From Arthrobacter sp. ISL-95 (GTDB taxonomy: Bacteria > Actinomycetota > Actinomycetes > Actinomycetales > Micrococcaceae): a DNA stretch of 64,000 bases. The notes below the pieces were generated by a model. That model saw only the letters and a program-made list of their open reading frames with translations. It did no database searches and was not told where the DNA came from. Made by a program: the position numbers and the translations under genes. The stretch spans positions 1 through 64,000 of the forward strand of contig NZ_JAGGPR010000017.1 in assembly GCF_018613695.1 (NCBI RefSeq), read 5' to 3'. This document shows positions 34,090-42,704 of this stretch, in pieces (the first letter of the stretch is position 1; each line of letters starts with the position of its first letter).

Positions 34090-35991
34090 CTAGCTGCTGT
34101 GAGCCAAGGCCCGGTGGAGCGAGTCGTATTGGACGGCGTGGCGCACCGGGGCGTTGGGCGCTCCGTAGCCGTCGTAGTTGCCGCGGCGTTCCACCATTTC
34201 GAAGAACACACTGCCCACTGTGGCGGTGTAGAAGTGGAGGAATTCGCCATTGGCGTCCCGGTCATACAGGAGGTTGAGCTCCTTGAGCGTGGCCAGGAAA
34301 CCGGGTTCAAGATCGAACCGGGCGTCCAGGTCCTCGTAGTAGTTGGCCGGAATCTGCAGGAACTCGAGGCCTTTTTGGTGGGCGGACCGGGCAGTCGCCA
34401 CGAGGTCGTCCACCGCGAAGGCGATGTGTTCCTGATACGTTTTGCGGGCTTTTTCCTGCGCCTGCTGAGCGGGTGCCAGGTTCAGGACCAGCCTGACCGC
34501 GCCGTTGCTGGTCTCCATGACCTGCGAGCGGACCAACCCGCTGGGGCTGGGAACCTCGGCAAACGGCTGCGGCTCCAAAGCCAAAGCGCTGGTGTAGAAG
34601 AGGACGGCTTCGTCAAAGTGTTGCCACGGCTGGGCCAGGTTTACGTGGTCAATGACTGCGTTCTGTGCACTGGAAGCGTGTTCCAGCCCTTCGCCGAACT
34701 CATGGGTCCATGCTGCGGTGCCGTCCGGACTTCCCTGGCACAGGAAAATCTCGGTGGAGTCCGGCGCGGAGATGCCTTGGAAGACTTCCTCGTCAGCCTG
34801 GACCTTGCGGGCTACCACCGGCGCTTTGAGTTGCTGGGCGCGAGCGGAGGCAATGACTGGAGAGTCGACGTCGAACCCCAATGCGGCGATAGCCGGTTCC
34901 GCGTGCGAGGCCGCTTGCTCGTTGATGATGACTCGGGCCTGGCCCATGGTCCAGAGTTGTACGTCCTTGGTGCGGTGACGGCCCTGGAACCCGAAGCCGA
35001 GCTGGCCCAGGAGCTTCTCCAGTTGTGCGGTGTCGTCAGCCTTGACCTCGGCGAAGTTGAAACCGGCGGGCTCGTTCACCTTGGGCAGCGTGGCAAGCTC
35101 CATGGGATAACGACGGCGGGACGCGCTGCCGTTGCCGGCGGCGGTTTCAGTTCCGGCTTCCACAGAGGTGCTCGCCAGCCATTTGGCGCTCTGCTCCTCA
35201 AGCCAGATCAGGGAGCGCATGGCGTCCACGGCCGTGCGCTCGATGTCCGACTGGCGGAAAACATCATTGAAGACTTCCAGGGAGACCGGCCCCGTGTAGC
35301 CGGCGCGGACCACGTGGCCCATGAACTTGGCGAGCTCAAACTGTCCCTCCCCCGGGAAAACGCGGTAATGGCGGCTCCAGGACAGCACGTCCATGGAGAG
35401 CTTGGGGGCGTCGGCAACCTGGACGAAGAAGATCTTCTCAGCGTTGATCTGCTCGATCGGGGCAGTGTCCCAGTCGCGGGACAGAATGTGGAACGAGTCC
35501 AGGCAGGTGCCGAGGTTGGGGTGGTCCACAGCTTCCACCAGGCGGTACGCGTGCTCATAGTCATTGACGTACTTGCCCCATGCAAGGGCCTCGTAGGCAA
35601 CCTTGACGCCCCGATCCCCTGCAAGCTCAGCAAGTTGGGCCAGCTGTTCGGCCCTGAGGTCATCATCATCAATGGTGGCCGTGGCCACGTTGGAGCACAC
35701 CAGGATGGTGTCCATGCCAAGACGTTCCATCAGGTTGAACTTGGCCTCGGCCCGTTTGAGGTTGGCCTTCAGCAGCTCCGGAGTGACGCCGTCGAAGTCG
35801 CGGAACGGTTGGTACAGATCCAGGCCCAAGCCCAGGTCCGCGGCCATTTTCCGCACTTCTTCAGGGCTGTGCGGCGAGGTAACGAGGTCCTGTTCAAAGA
35901 TTTCAATGCCGTCAAAACCCGCGATAGCGCAAGCCTGCATCTTCTCTTTCAGCGTGCCGGACAGGCAGACCGTGGCGATACCGGTGCGCAT
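34090..35991 (-). CDS. qsuB: 3-dehydroshikimate dehydratase, two-domain QsuB/QuiC type
   Basis: 633 residues. The N-terminal TIM barrel (1-280) converts 3-dehydroshikimate to protocatechuate; the four metal ligands expected from QuiC1 are all present (Glu134 in AYEALAWG, Asp165 in TCLDSFH, Gln191 in FFVQVADAP, Glu239 in SLEVFND). The C-terminal half (about 300-620) is a 4-hydroxyphenylpyruvate-dioxygenase-like VOC domain that still keeps its own His/His/Glu set (DHV, EHI, FEM). It shares one base with the shikimate dehydrogenase stop (TGATG). It links shikimate catabolism to the pca genes. Confidence 0.93.
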   Translation of the reverse strand: MRTGIATVCLSGTLKEKMQACAIAGFDGIEIFEQDLVTSPHSPEEVRKMAADLGLGLDLYQPFRDFDGVTPELLKANLKRAEAKFNLMERLGMDTILVCSNVATATIDDDDLRAEQLAQLAELAGDRGVKVAYEALAWGKYVNDYEHAYRLVEAVDHPNLGTCLDSFHILSRDWDTAPIEQINAEKIFFVQVADAPKLSMDVLSWSRHYRVFPGEGQFELAKFMGHVVRAGYTGPVSLEVFNDVFRQSDIERTAVDAMRSLIWLEEQSAKWLASTSVEAGTETAAGNGSASRRRYPMELATLPKVNEPAGFNFAEVKADDTAQLEKLLGQLGFGFQGRHRTKDVQLWTMGQARVIINEQAASHAEPAIAALGFDVDSPVIASARAQQLKAPVVARKVQADEEVFQGISAPDSTEIFLCQGSPDGTAAWTHEFGEGLEHASSAQNAVIDHVNLAQPWQHFDEAVLFYTSALALEPQPFAEVPSPSGLVRSQVMETSNGAVRLVLNLAPAQQAQEKARKTYQEHIAFAVDDLVATARSAHQKGLEFLQIPANYYEDLDARFDLEPGFLATLKELNLLYDRDANGEFLHFYTATVGSVFFEMVERRGNYDGYGAPNAPVRHAVQYDSLHRALAHSS

Positions 35992-36902
35992 CAGTTGCCC
36001 GCCTTCGCAAGCTCGGGGGCGGCTGCGGCGGCATCTTCCACCGCGATCAGCTCAAGGAAGTGCGCCCGCATCCGCTCCCTGTCGGCTTCACGTCCGGTGA
36101 TGAGCTGGAAAGCGTCGGCCGCCTGGCCAACTGCCATCCGGCCGCCGTCGAGGACGTTGCAACCCTTGGCGCGTGCTTCGCGGACCAATTGCGTCTCGAT
36201 GGGGCGGTACACGATGTCCGCCACCCAGTGCCGCGGCTCAAGCAACCCGATGTCCAAGGGGAGGCCCGGATGGGCGGCCATGCCGATGGGGGTGCAGTGC
36301 ACCAGTCCGTCGGCGAGGGGCATGATCTGGCTCAGCTCGGTGGTGCTCCGCGGTGTCACGGTGGCTTCCGGGAAGAGCCCGCCGAGTTCTGCTGCACGTT
36401 CCGCAGCGCGGGCCGGGTCCATGTCCACGAGATCCAGCGTGCTGACGCCGGCGGTGAGGAGGGCGTAGGCCACAGCCGAACCGGCGCCGCCCGCGCCGAG
36501 CTGGACAACACGGTCCAGCTTCGCTTCGGGAAGGCCGTCGGCGAACGCCGAGCCAAAACCGGAGAAGTCTGTGTTGTGGCCAATGAGCCGACCGTCCTGA
36601 AACAGGACCGTATTGACGGCACCCAGGCGACGGGCGTCGTCGGAAATTTCATCAAGGTGCTCCAGCACCAGTTGCTTGCACGGGTGCGTGATGTTCAGGC
36701 CGTTGAAGCCCATGCGCTGGGCTGCGGTGAGGAGATCCCCGACGGCGGTGGCCGGCAGTGCGAGCTCCAGAAGGTCGAGGGGGCGGTACAACAAGCGAAG
36801 GCCCTGCACATCGGCTTCGCGTTCGTGCATGGGCGGCGTGAGCGAGGGCATGACGCCTTCACCTATGAGGCCCACCAGAACGGACTCGGCTCGGTTGCTC
36901 AT
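35991..36902 (-). CDS. qsuD: Shikimate/quinate dehydrogenase, catabolic
   Basis: 303 residues. AroE-fold NAD(P) dehydrogenase. The substrate site reads SLTPPMHEREADVQG, the catalytic Lys is in GLNITHPCKQ, and the NAD site is VVQLGAGGAGSAVAYALL; Asp is in GHNTDFSGF. The MHEREA start resembles corynebacterial QsuD rather than biosynthetic AroE. First gene of the operon, oxidising shikimate to 3-dehydroshikimate (and perhaps quinate to dehydroquinate). The symbol is by similarity. Confidence 0.9.
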   Translation of the reverse strand: MSNRAESVLVGLIGEGVMPSLTPPMHEREADVQGLRLLYRPLDLLELALPATAVGDLLTAAQRMGFNGLNITHPCKQLVLEHLDEISDDARRLGAVNTVLFQDGRLIGHNTDFSGFGSAFADGLPEAKLDRVVQLGAGGAGSAVAYALLTAGVSTLDLVDMDPARAAERAAELGGLFPEATVTPRSTTELSQIMPLADGLVHCTPIGMAAHPGLPLDIGLLEPRHWVADIVYRPIETQLVREARAKGCNVLDGGRMAVGQAADAFQLITGREADRERMRAHFLELIAVEDAAAAAPELAKAGN

Positions 36903-36987
36903 CCTAAAGCTCCTTTGACTTCAGCACCGCGGGCTTGAGGCGCTTTTCGGGGCGCCGCCTGACCGGGTGTTATTTAGATTACTACAG

Positions 36988-37025
36988 TTGTTCATATTCC
37001 GCACGCTTGTTCTTATCGCGAACAA
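36988..37025. promoter_or_regulatory. Operator candidate of the qsu-pca operon
   Basis: TTGTTC occurs at 36988 and again at 37007, 19 bases apart, in similar surroundings; the second copy is part of a dyad (TTGTTC, seven bases, GAACAA at 37020-37025). Direct-plus-inverted repeat arrangements of this kind are known for PcaU/PcaR-type IclR proteins. It lies 85-123 bases upstream of qsuD. Confidence 0.5.
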
Positions 37026-37038
37026 TTGTGAGGTGCGC

Positions 37039-37106
37039 ACCCAACTAAGTAGCAGTTGAGGCCGTTCTGAGGCCCCAAAACGGCTTTAACTGCGACTCAG
37101 TTGGGT
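37039..37106. repeat. 68-bp palindrome, family A copy 2
   Basis: The right arm TGCGACTCAGTTGGGT (37091-37106) is the exact complement of the left arm of copy 1 at 29825. The left arm (ACCCAACTAAGTAGCA) pairs with it at 14 of 16 positions, extended by GTT/AAC; inside, GCCGTT pairs with AACGGC. It starts right at the stop codon of the IclR gene. It has the same length, 68 bp, as copy 1. Confidence 0.8.
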
Positions 37107-37876
37107 CAGCGCTGGGGTAGGCGCGCCGAGAGTTCTGCCGCGGCCTCCTGCAGGGTGGGTACGTGTGCGATCAGCTCCTCCATGCTCATGCGAAACACCG
37201 GGACCGCCGTGGCAAGTGAGGCGAAGGCGTGGCCCTGCGAGTTGACGACGGGGACGGCGACGGCGCGCATGCCGATCTCGTTTTCTTCATCCATCACCGC
37301 ATACCCCTGGCGGCGCACCTGTTCAATTTCCGCCCGGAAGGCATCGCGGCTGGTGATGGAATGCTCGGTGAGTGGATCCAGGGGCAACTCCTCCAGCAGT
37401 CGCTTTCGCTCGATCTCCTCCTCGAACGCCACGATCGCCTTGCCTACGGACGTAGTGTGCAGCGCGCCCAGATGACCGGGATCGCTGGTAACGCGGAAGG
37501 TCTTGGGACCATCCACCTTGTTCACGGTGAGGTGATGATTGCCGTCGCGCACAGAGAGGATGGTGGCCTCGTGCGTGCGCTCGGTAACCCGCTGCAGCAC
37601 GGGCAGAGCGGTTGCCGCGAAACCGTGATGGTTGGAGACGCGCTGACCGAGCTGGAACACGCGCAACCCAAGGTGGTATCGGCGTCCGTCGGGCTCGTAG
37701 TCCACAAAGCCGTCACGCGTCAGTGAGCCAAGCAGCCTGTACGTGGTGCTAAAGGGAAGGCTCGCGCTCCTTGCCAGATCTGCCGCACTCGCCCCGCGGG
37801 GCTCATTGCCCAGTAAAACCAATAGGCTCAAGGCCTTGCCGACCATGTCGGTCTTTGTGTCCTCATTCACACTCAT
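37106..37876 (-). CDS. IclR-family transcriptional regulator
   Basis: 256 residues. Winged helix about 12-70 (MVGKALSLLVLLGNEPRGASAADLARSASLPFSTTYRLLGSL), effector domain from about 95 (GALHTTSVGKAIVAF; GMRAVAVPVVNSQGHAFASL). Divergent from the ShiA-like importer with a 203-base gap that carries two copies of a GCTCTCAC dyad, the nearer one nine bases from its start codon. Likely represses itself and regulates uptake. The effector may be shikimate or a pathway intermediate. Confidence 0.9.
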   Translation of the reverse strand: MSVNEDTKTDMVGKALSLLVLLGNEPRGASAADLARSASLPFSTTYRLLGSLTRDGFVDYEPDGRRYHLGLRVFQLGQRVSNHHGFAATALPVLQRVTERTHEATILSVRDGNHHLTVNKVDGPKTFRVTSDPGHLGALHTTSVGKAIVAFEEEIERKRLLEELPLDPLTEHSITSRDAFRAEIEQVRRQGYAVMDEENEIGMRAVAVPVVNSQGHAFASLATAVPVFRMSMEELIAHVPTLQEAAAELSARLPQR

Positions 37877-37884
37877 AATTCGAT

Positions 37885-37903
37885 GCTCTCACATCGTGAG
37901 AGC
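37885..37903. promoter_or_regulatory. Perfect 19-bp dyad, operator candidate 1
   Basis: GCTCTCAC-ATC-GTGAGAGC is a perfect inverted repeat, eight bases upstream of the IclR start codon. Binding here would block translation-proximal transcription, as in autoregulation. Confidence 0.65.
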
Positions 37904-37976
37904 TATTTCTAGATGGTGGTGACATCGCTTGACAAGTGACCCCACTCACAGCCACTATTGCTGTATTGCACAAGTA

Positions 37977-37995
37977 GCTCTCACCATGTGGTTAC
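37977..37995. promoter_or_regulatory. Second GCTCTCAC half-site, operator candidate 2
   Basis: GCTCTCAC-CAT-GTGGTTAC repeats the left half exactly and the right half partly. Its centre is 92 bases from operator 1, and it lies 85-103 bases before the importer's start codon. Paired sites across a divergent promoter suit IclR-family control of both genes. Confidence 0.55.
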
Positions 37996-38079
37996 TTTCG
38001 GGATGATCCGGCCGCACCTCGCTCTGGTCCTCCCTCAGAAGCTAGATCCGCGACATCGTCGTCACAGAAGGAAACCCCC

Positions 38080-39417
38080 ATGAGCCAAACAATGCCGTCA
38101 GCGACGCCAGGCACTGAAACCACCACCGGAACCCCCAAGAAAGCCGCGCTTGCCAGCTTCCTGGGCAGCGCCGTCGAGTACTACGACTTCTTCATCTTCG
38201 GCTCTGCCGCGGCCCTGATCTTCCCCCACGTCTTCTTCCCCTCCGCCGACGCCAACGCAGCCATCATGTCCTTTGCTACCTTCGGCTTCGCCTACATTGC
38301 CCGGCCTGTGGGTGCAGTGATCCTGGGTCACTTTGGCGACCGTATCGGCCGACAGAAAGTCCTGATGTTCACGCTGGTCCTCATGGGCGCGGCCACATTC
38401 GTGATCGGCTGCCTCCCGGACTTCAAGACCATCGGTTGGTGGGCGCCTGTCCTTCTGGTGCTTGCCCGTCTTTGCCAGGGACTTTCCGCCGCAGGCGAGC
38501 AGGCCGGCGCTTCCTCCATGACACTGGAGCACGCCCCGGACAACCGCCGCTCCTTCTTCACCTCCTGGACCCTTACCGGCACCCAGGGTGGCCAAATCCT
38601 GGCGGCACTGGTGTTCATCCCCGTGGTGGCCCTGCCGGACGAGATCAAGTACGGCATCGGCTGGCGCATCCCGTTCTGGCTTAGCGCAGTGGTGGTGATG
38701 GTTGCGTTCTTCATCCGCCGCACCCTTCACGAGCCGCCCGCCTTCGCCGAAGCCAAGAAGAACAACGAGATCTCCAAGCTCCCCGTTGCCGATCTCCTGA
38801 GGCTTCACTGGCGTGACGTTCTCCGCGTCGTCTGCTGCGCCTTCATCGCAGCCGTCAGCACTGTCTTTGGAACCCTGGCCATTAAGTATGCCCAGGACGT
38901 TGCCGGCGTCAACAGCACCATCACGCTCTGGCTGGTGGTCGCGGCCAACGTTGTTGCCCTGGGAACCCAGCCGCTGTTCGGCATGCTCTCGGACAAGATC
39001 GGCCGCAAGCCCGTCTTCATTTACGGAGCTTTCTCCAGCGCCATCATGACGCCGGTGTTCCTCCTGACCCTCGAAGGCGGCAATGTGCCGCTGATGTTCG
39101 TGGTCTCCGTTGTCTACTTCTCCTTCGGATACGCCGCAGCCAACGCCGTATGGCCGTCCTTCTACGGTGAGATGTTCAGCACCAAGGTCCGCTTCTCCGG
39201 CCTCGCCATCGGCACCCAGCTCGGCTTCCTCATGGCAGGCTTCGCCCCGGCCATCGTGACCGCCCTGGGTGGCACCAAGCCCGGCGGCTGGGTCCAGATC
39301 TCCATCTTCACTGCGGTGATTTGCGTGATCGCAGCTGTCTCAGCCATGACAGCCCGCGAATCAGCCAAGACACCCACCGCGGAACTCGGCATGCACAAGC
39401 GAAACCAGCACGTCTAA
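38080..39417 (+). CDS. MFS importer, metabolite:H+ symporter (MHS) family, ShiA-like
   Basis: 445 residues, twelve membrane helices. MHS marks are ASFLGSAVEYYDFFIFGSAAAL (helix 1), GHFGDRIGRQKVLM (loop 2-3), LARLCQGLSAAGEQAGAS (helix 4) and FGMLSDKIGRKPVF (loop 8-9). The EYYDFFIFG motif is that of ShiA, KgtP and ProP. Given the adjoining shikimate dehydrogenase and dehydroshikimate dehydratase, shikimate is the likely cargo. AAGGA lies about eight bases before the ATG. Followed by a strong two-way terminator. Confidence 0.9.
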   Translation: MSQTMPSATPGTETTTGTPKKAALASFLGSAVEYYDFFIFGSAAALIFPHVFFPSADANAAIMSFATFGFAYIARPVGAVILGHFGDRIGRQKVLMFTLVLMGAATFVIGCLPDFKTIGWWAPVLLVLARLCQGLSAAGEQAGASSMTLEHAPDNRRSFFTSWTLTGTQGGQILAALVFIPVVALPDEIKYGIGWRIPFWLSAVVVMVAFFIRRTLHEPPAFAEAKKNNEISKLPVADLLRLHWRDVLRVVCCAFIAAVSTVFGTLAIKYAQDVAGVNSTITLWLVVAANVVALGTQPLFGMLSDKIGRKPVFIYGAFSSAIMTPVFLLTLEGGNVPLMFVVSVVYFSFGYAAANAVWPSFYGEMFSTKVRFSGLAIGTQLGFLMAGFAPAIVTALGGTKPGGWVQISIFTAVICVIAAVSAMTARESAKTPTAELGMHKRNQHV

Positions 39418-39456
39418 ACCCGCGGCTCCTGCCCGGTTACTTGGCTTGGAGCATGG

Positions 39457-39492
39457 AAATGCCCGGCACGTCCTGTGACGTGCCGGGCATTT
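39457..39492. terminator. Bidirectional intrinsic terminator
   Basis: AAATGCCCGGCACGTC (39457-39472) pairs perfectly with 39477-39492 across a four-base loop. The A-run at one end and T-run at the other serve both convergent genes (the importer and the metalloprotease). Confidence 0.85.
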
Positions 39493-39497
39493 GGCTG

Positions 39498-42218
39498 CTA
39501 CCGCGGGTCCAGCACCACCGTTTGGAAGGCCCCCTGGCCAGTGCCGACGTAAAGGAACAGGGTTCCGTCACCGGCTATGCCAACCACGGAGGGATTCCCC
39601 GTTCCTGTAAAGCCATTCCCCAAGGCGGCGAAGGTAGTGAACATGTTCCATCCCGCCCCCATGGACGCCCGGGCCAGGAAGCCTCCACTACCGTTGCCCG
39701 GGTAGAGCCACAGTGCGCCATCAGTTCCGCGGGCCATGATGTCTTCCCGGCCATCACCGTTGAAGTCACCGCCCTGCATGACTGAATCGAAGATGTTCCA
39801 GCCGGTGCCGATCTGCCGCCACGGCTGGAAACCACCGGCGCCGTTGCCCGGGTAGAGCCACAGGCTCCCGTCGGCAGCCCGCGCCACAAGATCCGCTTTG
39901 CCGTCGCCGGAAAAATCACCCGGCGCAAGGATCTGCGTGAACCCTTGCCACCCTGTACCGATCTGCTTCCGGGCCAGGAACTGGCCGCGACCATCTGTGG
40001 GATACAACCACAGCGCCCCATCGGAAGTACGAGCCACGAGGTCCGGGTGACCATCGCCGTCGAAATCTCCTGCACTAAGCACCGAGGTGAACGCGGCCCA
40101 CCCCGAGCCCACTTGGACTCTCGGCAGGAATCCACCGGAACCGTTGCCGGGGTAAAGCCACAACACGCCGTTGGTGCCGCGCGCAAGGACGTCCGCTACA
40201 GCATCGCCGTCGAAGTCTCCTGCTTCCAGCACCTGGCTGAACTGGTTCCACCCGGCCCCAATGGCCAATCGATCGGCAAATCCCGAACCGCTGCCCGGGA
40301 AGAGGCGCATGGTTCCGGACGACGTAGCCGTCAGCACGTCCGGCTTAGCATCACCGGTGAAGTCCTGCCCGCCCACGATGTCGCCCACGGAGTTCCAACC
40401 GCTTCCGACGGCGACGCGCGGCACGAAGCCACCCCAGCCGTTTCCTGGGTACAAGTAGAGAGTGCCGTCGCTTGCCCGCGCGAGCAGTCCGGCCCCAGCG
40501 CCGCCAAAGGAGCCGTCAGAGGTGACGCTGGTGAAGCCGTTCCAGCCCGAGCCGGCCTGAGACCACGTCCGGAATCCGCCCTGACCATCGCTTGGATAAA
40601 GCCACAGGCTGCCATCGGGCTTGATGGCCATGAGATCGGGCCGTGCATCGCCGTCGAAGTCCCCCACACCGATGAGGTTTGAGAAGCCCTGCCAACCGGA
40701 TCCGATCTGCCGTTTGGCGAGGAAACCTCCGCGTCCATCGCCCGGATACAGCCACAAGGCGCCGTCGCTGGTGCGCGCCAGGATGTCCCCGCGGCCGTCG
40801 CCATCAAAGTCCGAAATGCCGGTGATGGCATCAAAAATGTTCCAGCCCGAGCCAACCTCACGGGGGTTGTTGAGTCTGTTACCGGGCAGCCCCGCGTACA
40901 ACATGAGCGAGCCGTCCGCCTCGCGGGAGAGGACATCGGCGAGCTTGTCACCGTCGAAGTCGCCCACCGAGAAGCGGATCTTCGCCGTGAGCTTGGGATC
41001 GGCAAAGATAGTGACCGACGCCGATGTGGCGGACACCGAATTGATGGTCACCTGCGTGCCGGTATAGGTGGTGAAAGTACTGCCGGCCTGCCACGTGTGA
41101 TGAGTGGCGTACCAAGGCTCCGGGAACGGCTTGGTGGACGGCATGAGGATCAGGGATGAAGCGACGGTGGCTCCGCCGCGTTGGACGATCTTGACGCCCC
41201 GGTTTCCGGGTGGCTTGCCGGAGTCGTCGAGGTAGCTGTCATAGCCGGCGGCCTGCCGCAGCTCCAGGTAGTAGACCTCTTTGCTGATGGGGTCCGTGAA
41301 CTTGATGGCACGCTGGGCTTCGGTTCCGCCCCAGGGTTTAAGCGTGTAGGTCTTGGCGCCCGTGGCAACGCCAACATCACGGATCTCATCTCCCCGGCCA
41401 AGCCCCGCAAAGTCCCACAGCGAGCTGCTCACCACGGGCGATTCGAATTGGGCAGCACCCATGATGTCCGTGGTGTCGCCGTACTCCCGGATGTAGCACG
41501 AGGGGTCCGTGAAGCGGCCGTTGGCGTCTACCCCGACATCGGACACCCCACTGCCGCACTGCAATGCGTCCGCGTGCATCAGGCCGATGACGTGCCCGAA
41601 CTCATGGCTCATCACGTTGTTCGTGAACCCGCTGATTTGCGGCAGAAGGACCCGGCCGCTGTAACTTCCGCTGCTGTATCCGGCGCCCAGGGCGTTTCCG
41701 GACAGAGTGGATGTGGGAATGAAAATCACCAATGCCGTGTACGGGCTTGCCGACCAATTAAGCTCGCTGGTGATAGTGGAAATGATGGTGCTGTAGCTAT
41801 CGGTGGACTTCGCCTTGGACTGATGGCCGGCGACTTTGGTGTTCACCGTCATGGACAGTTTGTTGGCCGTCATCGCTTTCCAGTAGTTGCTGGTCGCGAC
41901 CACCGCTTGCTCGGCACTGGTCATGGACACCGCGTTGGTGTTGTCCGCCAGCTTGGCCGTGACCAGCCGTACCCGGATGTCACCGCTGGGCCCTGCTGCC
42001 GCCGCGCCGACGTCGGGACCGGTGTTGAACGGCGTCGCACGCTCGGGGGGATTCTCGAACTCATGCTCTGAGTGCGGGGTCCCCTCCACGAATTGGACGT
42101 TCGGATTGTCCGGCCCGGGCAACGGCACCGCCGTCGCGGGGGTCTGTACAAAAAACAGGCCGGTGGCAAACACCACCAAGCCTGTAGACAACGCGATTGA
42201 TCGCCTTAGAGCACCCAT
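39498..42218 (-). CDS. Secreted zinc metalloprotease with nine FG-GAP/VCBS-type repeats
   Basis: 906 residues. A Sec signal peptide (RRSIALSTGLVVFATGLFFV, cut probably after TPATA). The protease domain spans about 80-390: zinc motif HEFGHVIGLMH (His205, Glu206, His209, His215), and a Met-turn-like DIMGAAQ. It resembles gametolysin/reprolysin-like metzincins. Residues about 415-906 are nine beta-propeller-type repeats of 48-50 residues with GSGWN and GDFDGDG, likely calcium-binding. AGGGAG lies six bases before the ATG. Probably an extracellular protease or adhesin; the substrate is unknown. Confidence 0.92.
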   Translation of the reverse strand: MGALRRSIALSTGLVVFATGLFFVQTPATAVPLPGPDNPNVQFVEGTPHSEHEFENPPERATPFNTGPDVGAAAAGPSGDIRVRLVTAKLADNTNAVSMTSAEQAVVATSNYWKAMTANKLSMTVNTKVAGHQSKAKSTDSYSTIISTITSELNWSASPYTALVIFIPTSTLSGNALGAGYSSGSYSGRVLLPQISGFTNNVMSHEFGHVIGLMHADALQCGSGVSDVGVDANGRFTDPSCYIREYGDTTDIMGAAQFESPVVSSSLWDFAGLGRGDEIRDVGVATGAKTYTLKPWGGTEAQRAIKFTDPISKEVYYLELRQAAGYDSYLDDSGKPPGNRGVKIVQRGGATVASSLILMPSTKPFPEPWYATHHTWQAGSTFTTYTGTQVTINSVSATSASVTIFADPKLTAKIRFSVGDFDGDKLADVLSREADGSLMLYAGLPGNRLNNPREVGSGWNIFDAITGISDFDGDGRGDILARTSDGALWLYPGDGRGGFLAKRQIGSGWQGFSNLIGVGDFDGDARPDLMAIKPDGSLWLYPSDGQGGFRTWSQAGSGWNGFTSVTSDGSFGGAGAGLLARASDGTLYLYPGNGWGGFVPRVAVGSGWNSVGDIVGGQDFTGDAKPDVLTATSSGTMRLFPGSGSGFADRLAIGAGWNQFSQVLEAGDFDGDAVADVLARGTNGVLWLYPGNGSGGFLPRVQVGSGWAAFTSVLSAGDFDGDGHPDLVARTSDGALWLYPTDGRGQFLARKQIGTGWQGFTQILAPGDFSGDGKADLVARAADGSLWLYPGNGAGGFQPWRQIGTGWNIFDSVMQGGDFNGDGREDIMARGTDGALWLYPGNGSGGFLARASMGAGWNMFTTFAALGNGFTGTGNPSVVGIAGDGTLFLYVGTGQGAFQTVVLDPR
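39560..40960. repeat. About 150-bp repeats encoding propeller blades
   Basis: Nine in-frame units of roughly 144-150 bases, each encoding DGALWLYPGNGSGGF-like and GSGWN-like segments. They are divergent at DNA level and confined to the metalloprotease gene; not a CRISPR or mobile repeat. Confidence 0.75.
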
Positions 42219-42444
42219 TCGATCTCCCTGAGCCGGAGCCTGTGGTCCCTGTGAGTCTCAGCAACCGAGATCAGGCTACAACCGGGTAGTCATCGAGACC
42301 GGCAGGCGGGGCTGTTAACGTGGAAACCCAACCATCCCGGAATGCTAACGGGACCCTAACCGGGCCGAAATACCGTGGCAACATTGCCGCGCCACACTGG
42401 AAGAGCCGGCAAGTGCAGGCACCAGCTCCAGCCAGGAGGACACC

Positions 42445-42681
42445 ATGCTGAAGGAAGCCACCACTCACACAACACGTATACGCGCGATCAGCCAGCTCCA
42501 CCGCGGCGACGAAATCGAAGCCCGCCTGTCCGTGGGACCCGCTTACGACGACGTAGTGATCCGCCGCGGACGCGTCCAGGAAACGGCACCGGGAATCGGT
42601 GTGGTGTGGATCATGGACCACGCCTCCGGGATGCGGAAAGCCATCAATACCGACGAATGCAGTGTTTGGCGTGTCGCCTGA
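42445..42681 (+). CDS. Small hypothetical protein, 78 aa
   Basis: Function not recognised. A strong ribosome site (AGGAGG) precedes the ATG. Residues 18-60 alternate charged and hydrophobic residues (HRGDEIEARLSVGPAYDDVVIRRGRV; GIGVVWIMD), a small beta-barrel pattern. Soluble, with no signal peptide. The 226-base upstream gap has G/C-rich stretches but no clear element. Its stop is 23 bases from the end of the convergent ThiS/MoaD-like gene. Confidence 0.7.
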   Translation: MLKEATTHTTRIRAISQLHRGDEIEARLSVGPAYDDVVIRRGRVQETAPGIGVVWIMDHASGMRKAINTDECSVWRVA

Positions 42682-42704
42682 TCCGGCTTGACCGCAAACC
42701 CTTC

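Noticed and set aside
33910..36468. Open frame of 852 codons on the plus strand
   Set aside because: It is antisense to the clear pcaH-qsuB-qsuD genes, has no ribosome site or recognisable domain, and its openness follows from GC-rich third codon positions of the true genes. The same holds for long antisense frames at 4988-6391, 21266-23056 and 23056-24537.
39560..40960. CRISPR-like or mobile repeats
   Set aside because: Repeats are about 150 bases, in frame, degenerate and encode propeller blades of one protein.
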